Below are positions 36,901 to 46,870 of a stretch of DNA of 64,000 nt, piece after piece; position 1 is the first letter of the stretch, and each line of letters opens with the position of its first letter. The notes under the pieces were generated by a model, which was not told where the DNA came from, did not search any database, and saw only the letters and a program-made list of their open reading frames with translations. The DNA is taken from positions 1,860,001 to 1,924,000 of the forward strand of contig KQ964249.1 in the NCBI GenBank assembly GCA_001566295.1, given 5' to 3'. The translations under genes were made by a program, and so were the position numbers. The DNA comes from Microdochium bolleyi (lineage: Eukaryota > Ascomycota > Sordariomycetes > Xylariales > Microdochiaceae).

Positions 36901-39900
36901 CCGTCACTGCTGGCCGCTGCTCCGGAAAGCTTGAGCTTGACAGCACATTTGTCAACTGGTCATGATGAGGCAACCGGCACTCTGTACACGCGTCACGTAT
37001 GCATCCGGTGTCTGACATTGACACGCTCCTGTATCTGCCGTGTTCTTACCGTCGAACTTGACTACCACTCTCTGGATCGCGATCAGGAGAGAAGGATCAG
37101 AGTATGGCCAGGCTCTATGGACCATGGCTCGGCCCATGTCGTCCTCCATAAGGATTCACGGCTCTTTGGTGAGCAAGTCTTCATACTCCATACCCCAGAG
37201 TGGATCGTGCTCACTAGTTGCCGCCCTGGCATTTGCAATGCCTCTCCTCTCCATCAGCTGGAGTGGCATCTAACCAGGGCACCCATGTCCAACACGGAAC
37301 AGGGGTCCTCCGATATCCGAAGCCCACCACGCCACGCCACCACGCCTGGGCACACTGGCTGGACTCCAACTCGCACGGACGAAGAAGATGCATAATGCAT
37401 GCACGCTCTCGTTGCTGCTCAGCCTGTTGCTGCCGCAGGGAGGCCTGAGCAAACCTGCGCAGCTGCGCGGAACCTGCACTGCACGCGAGTTACATGCATG
37501 CATGGAAGGGAGCACACAATGCAGTACCGGACGGCAGTTCCTGGCTATCACGGCTGTCCAGATGAGGGACACCGGGCGCACCCCTCTTTTTCTGTCCGGC
37601 CCTCTGCATATCTCGTCCCACGGGCCCTTATCAAGTGCCTCTCGTGAGTTCCGCTTGTCGCGTGTACAGTTGCTGATAAGTTTTGAAGTAGTGGTGACTC
37701 GTCGTGGTAAAGAGATATGGGGACGATGCAGCTAAAGTTGCGGAGAATGCTGCCATGGGTTCAAGGTTTAGGGCGGTCCGAGTCTGGCCCTGGCTTGACT
37801 CGGCATGAGGCTGGTTGAGATCCTATCCAGCTGTCGTCTCTGTGGTCGGGGCTGGCATTGTCTCGTGTGCATGATTCATGAATTCTGGCATGAGAACACC
37901 TCCCGGGAGGCGTACCCGACAACCATAATGACTGCTTTCAACCTGGCTTACCCACCATTTTCGATTGTGCTCGACGGGGGTGTTTGGGGGGGGGTCTTGT
38001 GATACCAGGTTGATCTTCAGCGCGCCTGGTGTTCGAGGGCTCTGATCAGGCTCTTCTCGACGTGGTGTGACTCCCTTCGCACAATCTTTCCAAGTCCTTC
38101 TCTGTGAAACCCATTTTCAACTAGAGACAGCCCGAGATCGAGGGCGTTGTGTTTCACCATTCGACTGTCTCGCGGGATGAGGCCGTACTGTACAACTAGC
38201 AAGATGGTGATATAGCGGACTTTGATCTTTGAGGCAGAGCCTGCTGATTTCCATCCCGCTTTTCGCTTCCCGGTCTTCAATAGTGGATGGGGTAGGGTGG
38301 TTTGAGGTTTGGGCCTGTCATTTTTTTCCCCAACTCTCTCCCGGCGGTTTATCGAATGACATCAGTATTCACTGGAAAGGAAGCATCTCGCGGTCCTCAT
38401 CGTGGCTGGCAGTCAAAGTATCCTGCGCCGCACAGTAGCACCCTCAAGAGCTTCCAAGAGGAAAGGATACTGAAAGCGATAGCACCTCGGTATGGCTCCT
38501 CCGTGAATCGTGCATGTTACTCGCAAGGATAATTCAAGGAGAAAACCGAAAAGAAAACACCGCAGGATCATCAGGCTTTAATGGAACACACCTAGAAATA
38601 CACAATGCTGTAGACCTCAGCGGCACAGGCAAGGGGTATTTGTATGGACAGCCGGCAGCCTCCACATTGCTATTAGAACGCTCTCGCAGTCAGTGATCAT
38701 GTCTGTTGTTGTGATCCAAGCTTATGAGATGCCACCGCGAGACATTGTACTTCTCTGCCGTAGTCTGAGCATGTTGCATGATGATTGCATCTCATTAAGA
38801 GCCATATCTGGTCGTCCTGCTTGACTTGGTGAAAAGTTTGTCCTTCGATGGCACCGAAATCTTCCGCTGCTGTGACCTGGCTCCCTCATAGTGGCCTTGA
38901 TCTGGGTGGGTGTCAGCTGTAGACCGTCCCGTCTCCCATCAGTACGTGGGGCTTGGGTATATTGTTGCTGTCTTTGGACCGGAAACAATTACCGAGCGGC
39001 CTGCGATGAGACACGATACACAAAAGACTCCGCTCCTGGTGTCGTTATCATGCCATTTGTCAAATAATTGAGGGGGAACGGCACGTCAGTCGCCCCCGTT
39101 AGTGACATGTATGGTGGCTCTCTGCAGTAACAATTCAGTTTAGCAGTCGTACGCATCTTGAAGCGTTCGCCGTTGATCCGGGACGACGTCTTTGGACGGA
39201 GTACATCCCACAGAGGGCCGGGATATGGGCGACTTATAGCCATAGTCCAAACATGGTTCGCAGATGCCCTCTCAAAGCTAGGTTCATGTCCGGATCCGCG
39301 CGCGGGTAGGAAGTGTATATCGATCGTGAATCGAGACGGCCATGGATTGAAATTCAGCGGCGGCACGCTAAAGTCCATGGCTACTCTTCATTCGAGTTTG
39401 CAGCCGTGAAAGAGTGTGTTCCTGATGACGGTGACACGTCGGATGGGAGGAAGGGGGGCTCAAAGTCCATGACCAATGCTCAAGGCAAGACTTACTGACG
39501 TGACCAGGAGACAGAGATGACTTGTGAGTTTGTTCTATTGGTACGGGGGACTGGGTGGAACGATCATCCCTACAACAGGGTACAGAGCATCGTGTTGCGC
39601 ACGGCTCGGAGGTCCTGCTAGTCGAGTCCTTGGATCAGAGGGCGCACTCCCCACCGGGCCGAACGTGACCCTCATTGTATCTGTCTACTTCAAGCATGGC
39701 ACTTTGGGCAAAAGGTAGCAGATGAGCTCAGGACCATGCATGGTATCCTGTCGTGGCCTTGCTGATCTGAGTGATTAAGATGTCTGAGATGTTTGTTCAG
39801 ACGTCTTCCCAGGGGAGGGGGGGGGTTGAGGAGGCAGGGATTATCTATCATCAGAAACTAGTTTCGATGCCTTTGCAAACTCGCACTTGATATACGGAGC

Positions 39901-40500
39901 GGGATCGGACGACAGTGGTAAGAGGGCAGGACTTGGAGGGCTCCAGCTCAGCCGAAGCTTACAGCAAGTCAGGCCCACGTGGGCACCAAAGCTTGAGCTG
40001 AGCTGCTGACCCGGGAATCCGCCGCGTAGACGTCCTTGAGGGGTCACTACCCTCGGGTAGGCTGGGTATGACGAAGACTGTGGTGACAAGCTCTGCCGGG
40101 TCGCATTCGAGCTTCCCAAACGGGCGAGATGCCGGGATTAGAACCGCGCAATTCGCTGCGAGGGGCGCCACAGCCGGCAGGCTAGAGGGCTTGTTCCTGG
40201 CACAAGGCCCCCGATTGACCACTAAGAATGCCCATCGTGGGCAGGTGCTCGACAGGCATCCCTCCCATCTTTCACCGACAGCGCCCCCCTCCAGCCCGCG
40301 CTCGAATGAGGCGTCGATCGGCGCAAGAAACAAAACACCAGGGTGCTCATCTCATGCCCGCTGCCGGCATCGCGGAGCCCGGGGTCGGCCGAGTACATAA
40401 CATGGGCAGCTCCCTCCCGACCGGTGCGCCCAGCTCTGCCTCGACTCGCCACGCCCACACCTGAGTTGAGCTGCCCGCGAGACAAGACACGACAGCTGCA
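33901..40500. other. 6.6-kb gene-poor region between MFS-2 and RNase T2
   Basis: No protein gene, tRNA or 5S rRNA could be supported. Open frames of up to about 300 codons occur but are Arg/Pro/His-rich, overlap on both strands and show no domains. Composition is not AT-biased. One ACGGAGTAC word lies at 39196-39204. The region is the 5' side of MFS-2 and of the RNase T2 gene, so it holds both promoters. Confidence 0.55.
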
Positions 40501-41692
40501 ATGGCCTCCGCCTCCTCCGCCTCCGGCGCTGCCCGCGCCGCCGTCGCCCTGTCGCTGCTCTCGCAGACAGTCCGGGCCGGCCTCTACCCGGGCCTCAGCA
40601 CGGCCAACCACACCTGCGCCCTCGCCGAGCCCGTCCTCTCGTGCTCCCCGGGCGCCGCCAACCCGGACAAGGTCGACACCTGCTGCGTCGAGACGTACGG
40701 CGGCCTCGTTCTCCAGACCCAGTACTGGAACACGTACACCGGGCTCGAGAAGCAGGGCCAGCTCCTCCCCGAGAACTCGTGGACCATCCACGGCCTGTGG
40801 CCGGACTACTGCGACGGTACGTGTGCATTTTGATCTGTAGCATCAATGGAACTGACATAAGTGGTCTTCGATACAGGCACATACACGCAGTACTGCGATC
40901 TGAGGTGAGTCGATGGCATACCCAAAACATTCTATGGATCCGGACGCCCTTTGCTAACAACCGCAACAGCCGCCAGTATGATCCCGAGCCGTACCCCAAC
41001 ACCACGACCGGCACTCCTGCCGGCACGCCCGTCCCTCCCTACAAGGGCGAGTCTATCGAGGAGTTCGTCAAGCCGTTCGGCAAGTACGACCTGCTCGCCT
41101 ACATGAAGAAGTAAGCAATCACTCCTCTCAACTTCCCGCAAATATATCAAGTCTAACTTTCCTCCCCACATCAAGGTTCTGGATTGGCCTCAACCAGGCC
41201 GACTGGATCCTCTGGGCGCACGAGTTCTCCAAGCACGCCACCTGCTTCAGCACCTTTGACGTCGAGTGCTACGGGCCTCTGTACCGCAAGAACGAGGACC
41301 TCGTCGACTACCTCGAGACGACCGTCGCCTACTTCAAGACCCTGCCCACCTGGCGCTGGCTCGCGTGCGAGGGGATCCACCCGTCCAACACGACCGCGTA
41401 CAGCCTCGTCGACCTCCAGGCCGCCCTCAAGAAGAAGTACGGCGTGCTCCCCTACATCGGCTGCAGCGGGCCCAAGTACAACACCACCGCCGCCGGGGCC
41501 GGCAGTGCCGACAACGGCGGCACCGTGCTCACGGAGCTGTGGTACTACATGCACGTCAACGGCCGCCCGCAGGACGGCAGCAGGGTGCCCGTCGCGGCGG
41601 ACGCCAACGGCGGCCGCGCGTCCAACTGCGCCAAGGCTGAGGGTGCGGTCTGGTACTACGAGCGCACCGCGGGCTCCGAGTGGAAGGCCTAA
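40501..41692 (+). CDS. Secreted ribonuclease T2
   Basis: A 333-residue extracellular endoribonuclease from four exons: 40501-40816, 40877-40904, 40970-41110 and 41176-41692. T2 enzymes cleave single-stranded RNA through 2',3'-cyclic intermediates. A signal peptide covers about residues 1-26. The first catalytic segment WTIHGLWPD begins at 94 (His97), and the second, WAHEFSKHATC, spans 175-185 (His177, Glu178, Lys181, His182). All core catalytic residues are present, so the enzyme should be active. Several Cys and N-glycosylation sites (NHT, NTT) fit secretion. Exon 2 is only 28 nt and encodes most of TYTQYCDL between two introns. The protein carries about 80 residues beyond the minimal T2 fold, as in other ascomycete T2 enzymes with a C-terminal extension. 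Confidence 0.96.
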
Positions 41693-42499
41693 GCTTGCTC
41701 GACCTGGTGAGCTCAGGGGTAGTGGAAAAGGCCTGGAGAAGTGCCCGTACGCCACCTTTGGCCGCAATGGGATGGGGAGAGACCTCCGAAAGGAATAGGG
41801 AACCCACCCAGAGACGAGCACGGCGTACCCAAGGCTAGTCAAGATGGTGATCATTTAGTAATGTAATGCTCAACGATTGCTGAGATGACCTCGGCTCAAG
41901 AGAACACCTCGTCTTCTTCACCTGTCAAGACCGGCCAGTATCTAGACAAACAATAGAACCTGATCATTCTAAGTCCCCTTATGGTGTCCTCCCGTGAGGC
42001 GGAACGCAGAGTTTATCTGTGTTTCTCTCCGCCTTTTCCCAACTTTTCCAACTTTTCTCCAATACTGAAGCAAGCATGGAGCACATCTTTGCCAGTCTCG
42101 AGTTGTGATCAATCCTGGTGTATTTTGTTGTTTCCTTTTTAGATTATGATGCTCAAACTTTTTCTACCCGCGGAGGTCCGAAATAAAGGGACTCCCCTGA
42201 CAATCAATGGATGGACGCCCCGAAACGCCGGCTAATGCAATCTCCGCTGATACTCCGGGCTCTGCATCTCCCCTTCGGCCATCATCCCTCTCCCAAGGCC
42301 GCGCACGCTTGTCGTCATTGACGGAAAGCGTCTGATTGTGATGCCACAACTTGTCCGACTTTGTCCCCCACCCCCATCCCTCTTTGCCTTCCAAGCTCTC
42401 GTGCTGTTTCCCTCCGCGCCACGGTGCCGATGGCTGCTGACCACAAATACGAACCACTTGGTATGATTCGGCGACGGAAGATGCTTCGTTCTGTCCGTT
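41693..42499. other. Convergent intergenic spacer
   Basis: 3'-to-3' spacer between RNase T2 and PEX7; TTTT-rich untranslated sequence, no gene. Confidence 0.6.
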
Positions 42500-43649
42500 C
42501 TACCGCCCCTGGAGCATCATGTTGGCATCCCACAGCAGCAGCTTCTCGTCCCATCCGACGGTCGCGACCCAGCCGCCGACTCCAAACAGGCACCAGTCGA
42601 CACCCATGACGAACTCGGTGTGCCGATTCATCAGGCCCAACTGCACGCCCGCCCGGATCGGCGACTGGCCTTGCTGCTCGGGCGTGGGCGCCATCGTGCT
42701 CCCGTCGGTCCACAGACGCACCGTCATGTCGTAGCTCGTGCTGACGAGTATGTCGCTGGCGTGCGGGCTCCACGCGAGCCGGCGCACGGCGTACTCGTGG
42801 CCCATGAGCAGGCTCGCGGGCCCGGCGTTGGGGTTGCGGATGTCGAAGATGCGGATCGCGCGGTCGACGCCGCCCGTCGCGATGACGGTGTCGTTGTACT
42901 TGTTCCAGTCGTGCGTGAGGATCTCGGCGGGCATCGCGGGCGGCGGGCCGCCGGGGCCGAGACCTTGCGGTAGCGGCACGGGGGGCAGCTGGTGCACGGG
43001 GATCTTGGTCGTGAGGTGGTACTGCGCGGACACGGGCGTCCGCAGGTCGAATATCCGCAGGAAGGAGTCGGACGAGACGGCCGAGATGATGTTCGGGTTC
43101 GATGGGCAGTAGGATGTGCTGTAGGTGCAGTTACCGACGGGCAGGGTCCGTATCGAGTCCTTGCGTTGTGGTGACCACTGGCGGGGATCTAGGGTGTTAG
43201 CCAGCCACGTCCGTGGTATCTGAGGAGTGGGAACATGAAGGGAGTCTCACAATCTTGACGGTGCCGTCCCAGCTGCTTGACGCAAATGTGTCCTTGGTCA
43301 CGGGGCTCCATGCCACCGAGAAGGTCTCGCGCTTGTGCTCGTGGAAGTTCATGACGGGGAAGTCGTTGACGTTGACGTCGTAGAGCTTGATGGAGCCGTC
43401 GCCGCAGGCCGCGAGCAGCTGGTTCTCGTTGATCTCGGACCAGGCGACGTCATACTGGGCGTCGTTTGTGTCAAATGTCTTCTCGATGCGGACGCCCTGG
43501 GGGCCAAGCGCGAGGCAGAACAGGCGGCCGTTGCCGACGATGCCATAGTTTGCGGCCGAGGCGACGGCGATGCGCGAGTCGTAGTACGGCGAGTACTTTA
43601 CGGCGTACGGGTTGAAGCCCGGCGTGCGGAACTCGAGCATGGCGGCCAT
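42500..43649 (-). CDS. pex7: Peroxin-7, PTS2 import receptor (WD40)
   Basis: A 358-residue WD40 protein from two exons on the minus strand (43251-43649, 42500-43177). PEX7 recognises the N-terminal PTS2 signal of matrix enzymes in the cytosol and delivers them to peroxisomes with a PEX20/PEX5-type co-receptor. The conserved N-terminus LEFRTPGFNPYAVKYSPYYD and the following RIAVASAANYGIVGNGRL are diagnostic. Six or seven WD-type blades follow, including DVAWSEINENQLLAACGDGSIKLYD, VAWSPVTKDTFASSSWDGTVKIW and a final GWVATVGWDEKLLLWD. The intron interrupts the VKI-WSP turn in phase 0; its acceptor is the second of two AGs. Two in-frame ATGs exist: 43649 (MAAMLEF, strong context) and 43640 (MLEF, the form seen in most orthologs). 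It is divergent from the AlkB-like gene with a 511-bp shared promoter. Confidence 0.95.
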
Positions 43650-44160
43650 GGCGGGCAGTGGTGTTGTCGGGGTTTCGAGCCAAGGTGGAGGGCGGGCGAC
43701 GGGTCTGGAGACGAGATCACAAGCTTGCGCTTGGTGAAGATGGAGCCCCGGAGGTTGTCGCAGTCGCATGCGAGGGGCACCAATCCAAAGCGCCGGCCAG
43801 CCGCGGGGCCTCGGCATGAGCTGCTCCAGAAGCTCACAGCGGGAGCTCTGGTGGATGCCCGGGGTCCGGGTCCCGCTGTGGGGCAGGCGCTCCTGCCCTC
43901 CAGGGCTCCGGCAAGAGGCAAGCATTGAAATCCCTGCTCCACTCAAGTCAGCCGCCATTGGCCGCCCTTGGCTGAACATGGCATGGCAGGCACTTCCCTG
44001 AGGGTAGTCTATTACAGCAAAATAATTCACGATGGAGACACTCGCATGGACTACTGCCTTGGAGTAGACAGTACGTCACCGGATCCAAGCCGCATGCCCT
44101 TGGGATGGAAACATCCGCAGCATTGTCACGGTTACGAGCGAGCGGGAAAACACGTGCACC
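43650..44160. promoter_or_regulatory. Divergent promoter, PEX7 / AlkB-like gene
   Basis: The only DNA between the start codons of two divergently transcribed genes, 511 bp. It must contain both core promoters. No canonical TATA box is obvious. Confidence 0.6.
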
Positions 44161-45633
44161 ATGGACGCCTTTCTGAGAGGCGTGAAGCGCAAGTCTACTG
44201 CGTCACCCGGCCCGAGACTAGAAACCTGTCCCCAAGACGACAACGAGGAAGACTCCACGGACGTCAAGCTGGCCATACTGGCTTCTCTGCACCCGGGCTT
44301 CGAGCCTGACGTGCTACTCGAGAGTCTGCTGGCTCACGACGGGTCAGTCGAAGCCGTCTCAGCCTCCCTTGCAGATACAGATGCTAGGCCAGCCCCAGTC
44401 GCACGATCCGGTGCAGCAGCCGTCGTCGGCAACCAGACTTCTCTGAGGGGGTTTGCCACCACCAACAGCATTGTCAAGAGCGGGATAACACCCACGAAGA
44501 AGTCCAAGCTGCTGTCCAGGAAGGGCACGACCCTGCGCCTCTACGACCCAGACGACGTGGCTGAGCACACGCCATGCAGCATCATCCACAACTTTCTGCC
44601 AGCAGACATGGCCAACGACCTGCTCCGCGAGATGCTCGACGAGTCTAGGACCTTTGAAAAGATCACGTTCAAGATCTTTGACAATGTCGTCGCGAGTCCG
44701 CACACATCGACGTTCTACGTCGAGACCGAGGCTGAGCAGAGCATCCAGAAGAACGAATACTATTACAACGGCTCAAGTCTTACGGTATGCTTTGGCCCAT
44801 ACAACGCCAACCCGGAAGATCGTGACCTTCATTTATGGGAATTCGTACTGACTGCCAAGTACTTTCAGGACGTCCGCCGTATTACGCCACAGCTCCTACG
44901 TGTCAAGCCACTCGTCAGCGAGGCTGTGAATCGGGAGATCCAGCATCGCATCAGGACCAAGTACCCGGATGGCCGGAAGCTCAAATACCAGTCCCCAGAC
45001 CCCTGGCAGCCCAACGCAGCGTTTGCCAACTGCTACAACGGCCCTCAGGAGCACGTCGGCTACCACAGCGACCAGCTCACCTATCTCGGGCCTCGAGCCG
45101 TCATCGGCTCGCTCTCCCTCGGCGTCGCGCGCGAGTTTCGCGTACGCAAAGTCATACCGCGGGATGCCGACAACAACCTGACCGACGACCCGGACGCCGA
45201 GGGGCAGATCTCCATACACCTGCCGCACAACTCGTTACTCGTCATGCACAGCGAGATGCAAGAGCTCTGGAAGCATTCAATCGCCCCAGCACAGGCCATC
45301 GACCCTCACCCCATCGCCGGAATCCGGCGGATCAATGTGACATATCGGGACTACAAGGCAATATTCCACCCAAAGTACACGCCGAAGTGCAAGTGTGGAA
45401 TCCCAACCGTCTTGAAAGTGGTCCAGAAGCGCAAAGAGAACTGGGGTCGATACTTTTGGATGTGTCACGCGGGAAACACCCCGGAAGGACAAAGTTGCTC
45501 ATTCTTCAAGTGGGCGGACTTTGACGATGATGGAAATCCCATCTGGGATGTGGCACGTTATCGCAGAAATCGCCCTTCACTACAAGACACCACCCGGCAA
45601 TGCTCGGTAGAGGCACAGACCTCTCCTAGCTGA
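44161..45633 (+). CDS. AlkB-like 2OG-Fe(II) dioxygenase with CUE and GRF zinc-finger modules
   Basis: A 462-residue protein from two exons (44161-44784, 44869-45633). ALKBH2/3-type enzymes oxidatively remove alkyl groups from bases in DNA or RNA. The order of modules is: an N-terminal CUE ubiquitin-binding helix bundle (about 34-70, DVKLAILASLHPGFEPDVLL), the dioxygenase core (about 120-370) and a C-terminal GRF zinc finger (about 381-435). The iron ligands are HxD at His274/Asp276 and the distal His344; the 2OG-binding Arg is in RINVTYR (362-368). The GRF ligands are Cys382/Cys384 region, Cys407 and Cys418. The substrate is probably alkylated DNA or RNA recognised through the GRF finger. The gene is divergent from PEX7 and its stop lies only 72 bp from the stop of the convergent GFA gene. 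The single intron is 84 nt with no stop. Confidence 0.95.
   Translation: MDAFLRGVKRKSTASPGPRLETCPQDDNEEDSTDVKLAILASLHPGFEPDVLLESLLAHDGSVEAVSASLADTDARPAPVARSGAAAVVGNQTSLRGFATTNSIVKSGITPTKKSKLLSRKGTTLRLYDPDDVAEHTPCSIIHNFLPADMANDLLREMLDESRTFEKITFKIFDNVVASPHTSTFYVETEAEQSIQKNEYYYNGSSLTVCFGPYNANPEDRDLHLWEFVLTAKYFQDVRRITPQLLRVKPLVSEAVNREIQHRIRTKYPDGRKLKYQSPDPWQPNAAFANCYNGPQEHVGYHSDQLTYLGPRAVIGSLSLGVAREFRVRKVIPRDADNNLTDDPDAEGQISIHLPHNSLLVMHSEMQELWKHSIAPAQAIDPHPIAGIRRINVTYRDYKAIFHPKYTPKCKCGIPTVLKVVQKRKENWGRYFWMCHAGNTPEGQSCSFFKWADFDDDGNPIWDVARYRRNRPSLQDTTRQCSVEAQTSPS
44785..44868 (+). other. Frame-neutral intron in AlkB-like gene
   Basis: The segment begins GTATGC, has a branch-like TACTGAC and ends TTTCAG. 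It is 84 nt (28 codons) with no stop, so the frame stays open across it. Removing it restores the conserved AlkB junction NGSSLT-DVR; retaining it would insert 28 residues into the catalytic core. Confidence 0.8.
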
Positions 45634-45705
45634 GAAGAACAGTTTTGGATTGTGCTTTACCAGCCCACGTTATAACTCAGAGCACGGTATCTACAAATTT
45701 TCATC

Positions 45706-46870
45706 TCATGGCTCAACATATCCGCCCGGGATGTTCGTGTAGCCCTCGGTGTGCCCCAGATTCAACTCCTTGAGATCGAGTCCGTTGAGGATCCTCATGT
45801 TCAGTGGGCGAAGATGAGCCCCGCCAACAGTCCATTTCTTGGCCTCCTCGGACATCTTTGCAACGACCTCCTCGGGCAACGGGTAGTGCTTGCCATAAAG
45901 GTAGACTCCACACGTCTTGCAGAAGCCTTTGCCCCAGACTCCGAGATTGAACCTGTGGAAGGTCACATTGTCCTCGCCCTGGATTGAAACCTCATTCGCA
46001 GAAGGATAGCACCAAGCACAGCCCGCCTACATGGTTGTTAGCTGAACGCCCGAGACTCGGTCGCCTTGACGTCGGCACAGGCGACGGAGCGCTTACCCTG
46101 TTGTCGAAACTGCAATTGCAGTCGGTCAGGAATCCCTGATAGGTCTTGTCCAGTGGCTTCGAGTTAAGGCCGACACGGACCGCACCACAGTGGCAGCTGC
46201 CCGTGTAGAACTTGCCGCCCTCGACTTCGACTTCTGGTTTCGGGCCGGTAAATTCTGGTACCTTGTACGGCTCGCCGAACGATGCGCCATCGAAGCTGCA
46301 GGACAGATACATTGTCAGTTTTGAGCTCTAAACCAGCTGGTCTCAAGGTAGCATTCACTTACGTCGAAGTTTCCATGTCCCAAAAGTTGGGCAGTTGACC
46401 ATGCTGGAACGACCGAGCCTGTGAAACAACGTCAGTAAAGTCTTTCAGGCACCCAACACCCTACGACCCCAACACCCACGTTAACGGTGAAAAGATCGAA
46501 CTTTTCCCCTGACGGCAAGGCCATCTGCCCCTTCACGAACAGAGATGTGCCGCAGCTGCCACAGAACTGCAATGCGTCAGCCAATTTCATCGAGCTACCC
46601 ATCCTTTAAATTTCCGCCGGCAGGAATCTGGCCGTCACTCACCAGGTGTGTGACGCCTTTAGTACCGAACTGGTATGCGGCGAGGTCGGCGAGCTTGCCC
46701 TTCTCGAACTTGACATCGCTCTCACCCGTCAGACGAGCATGGACGAATGCCTGCTTGTAGCAGTAGCTGCAGTTGCAGTCGTTGGCCTTGGTGATCACAG
46801 CGTGTTTGGCTTCGAAGACGAAGGCACCGCAGTGGCAGTTGCCACGGTAAGACTTGAGATCCTCAGTCAT
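45706..46870 (-). CDS. Tandem GFA (CENP-V/glutathione-dependent formaldehyde-activating) domain protein
   Basis: A 296-residue protein from five exons on the minus strand: 46643-46870, 46480-46566, 46363-46418, 46097-46295 and 45706-46026, all joining in frame. It holds two GFA folds in a row. Domain 1 (about 1-115) has CHC (Cys12, Cys14), CNCSYC (Cys32, 34, 37) and CGSCG (Cys78, Cys81). Domain 2 (about 150-270) has CHC (Cys158, Cys160), CNC (Cys183, Cys185), then Cys193 and Cys196 in place of the usual spacing, and CKTCG (Cys226, Cys229). GFA folds bind structural zinc, and some members act on glutathione adducts of aldehydes; the activity of fungal tandem forms is unproven. The 3' end is 72 bp from that of the AlkB-like gene. 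Confidence 0.92.

Noticed and set aside
40090..40200. Possible minus-strand tRNA (TTCTAATCC T-loop-like sequence)
   Set aside because: The flanking bases do not form a T-stem and no acceptor or anticodon arm could be built.
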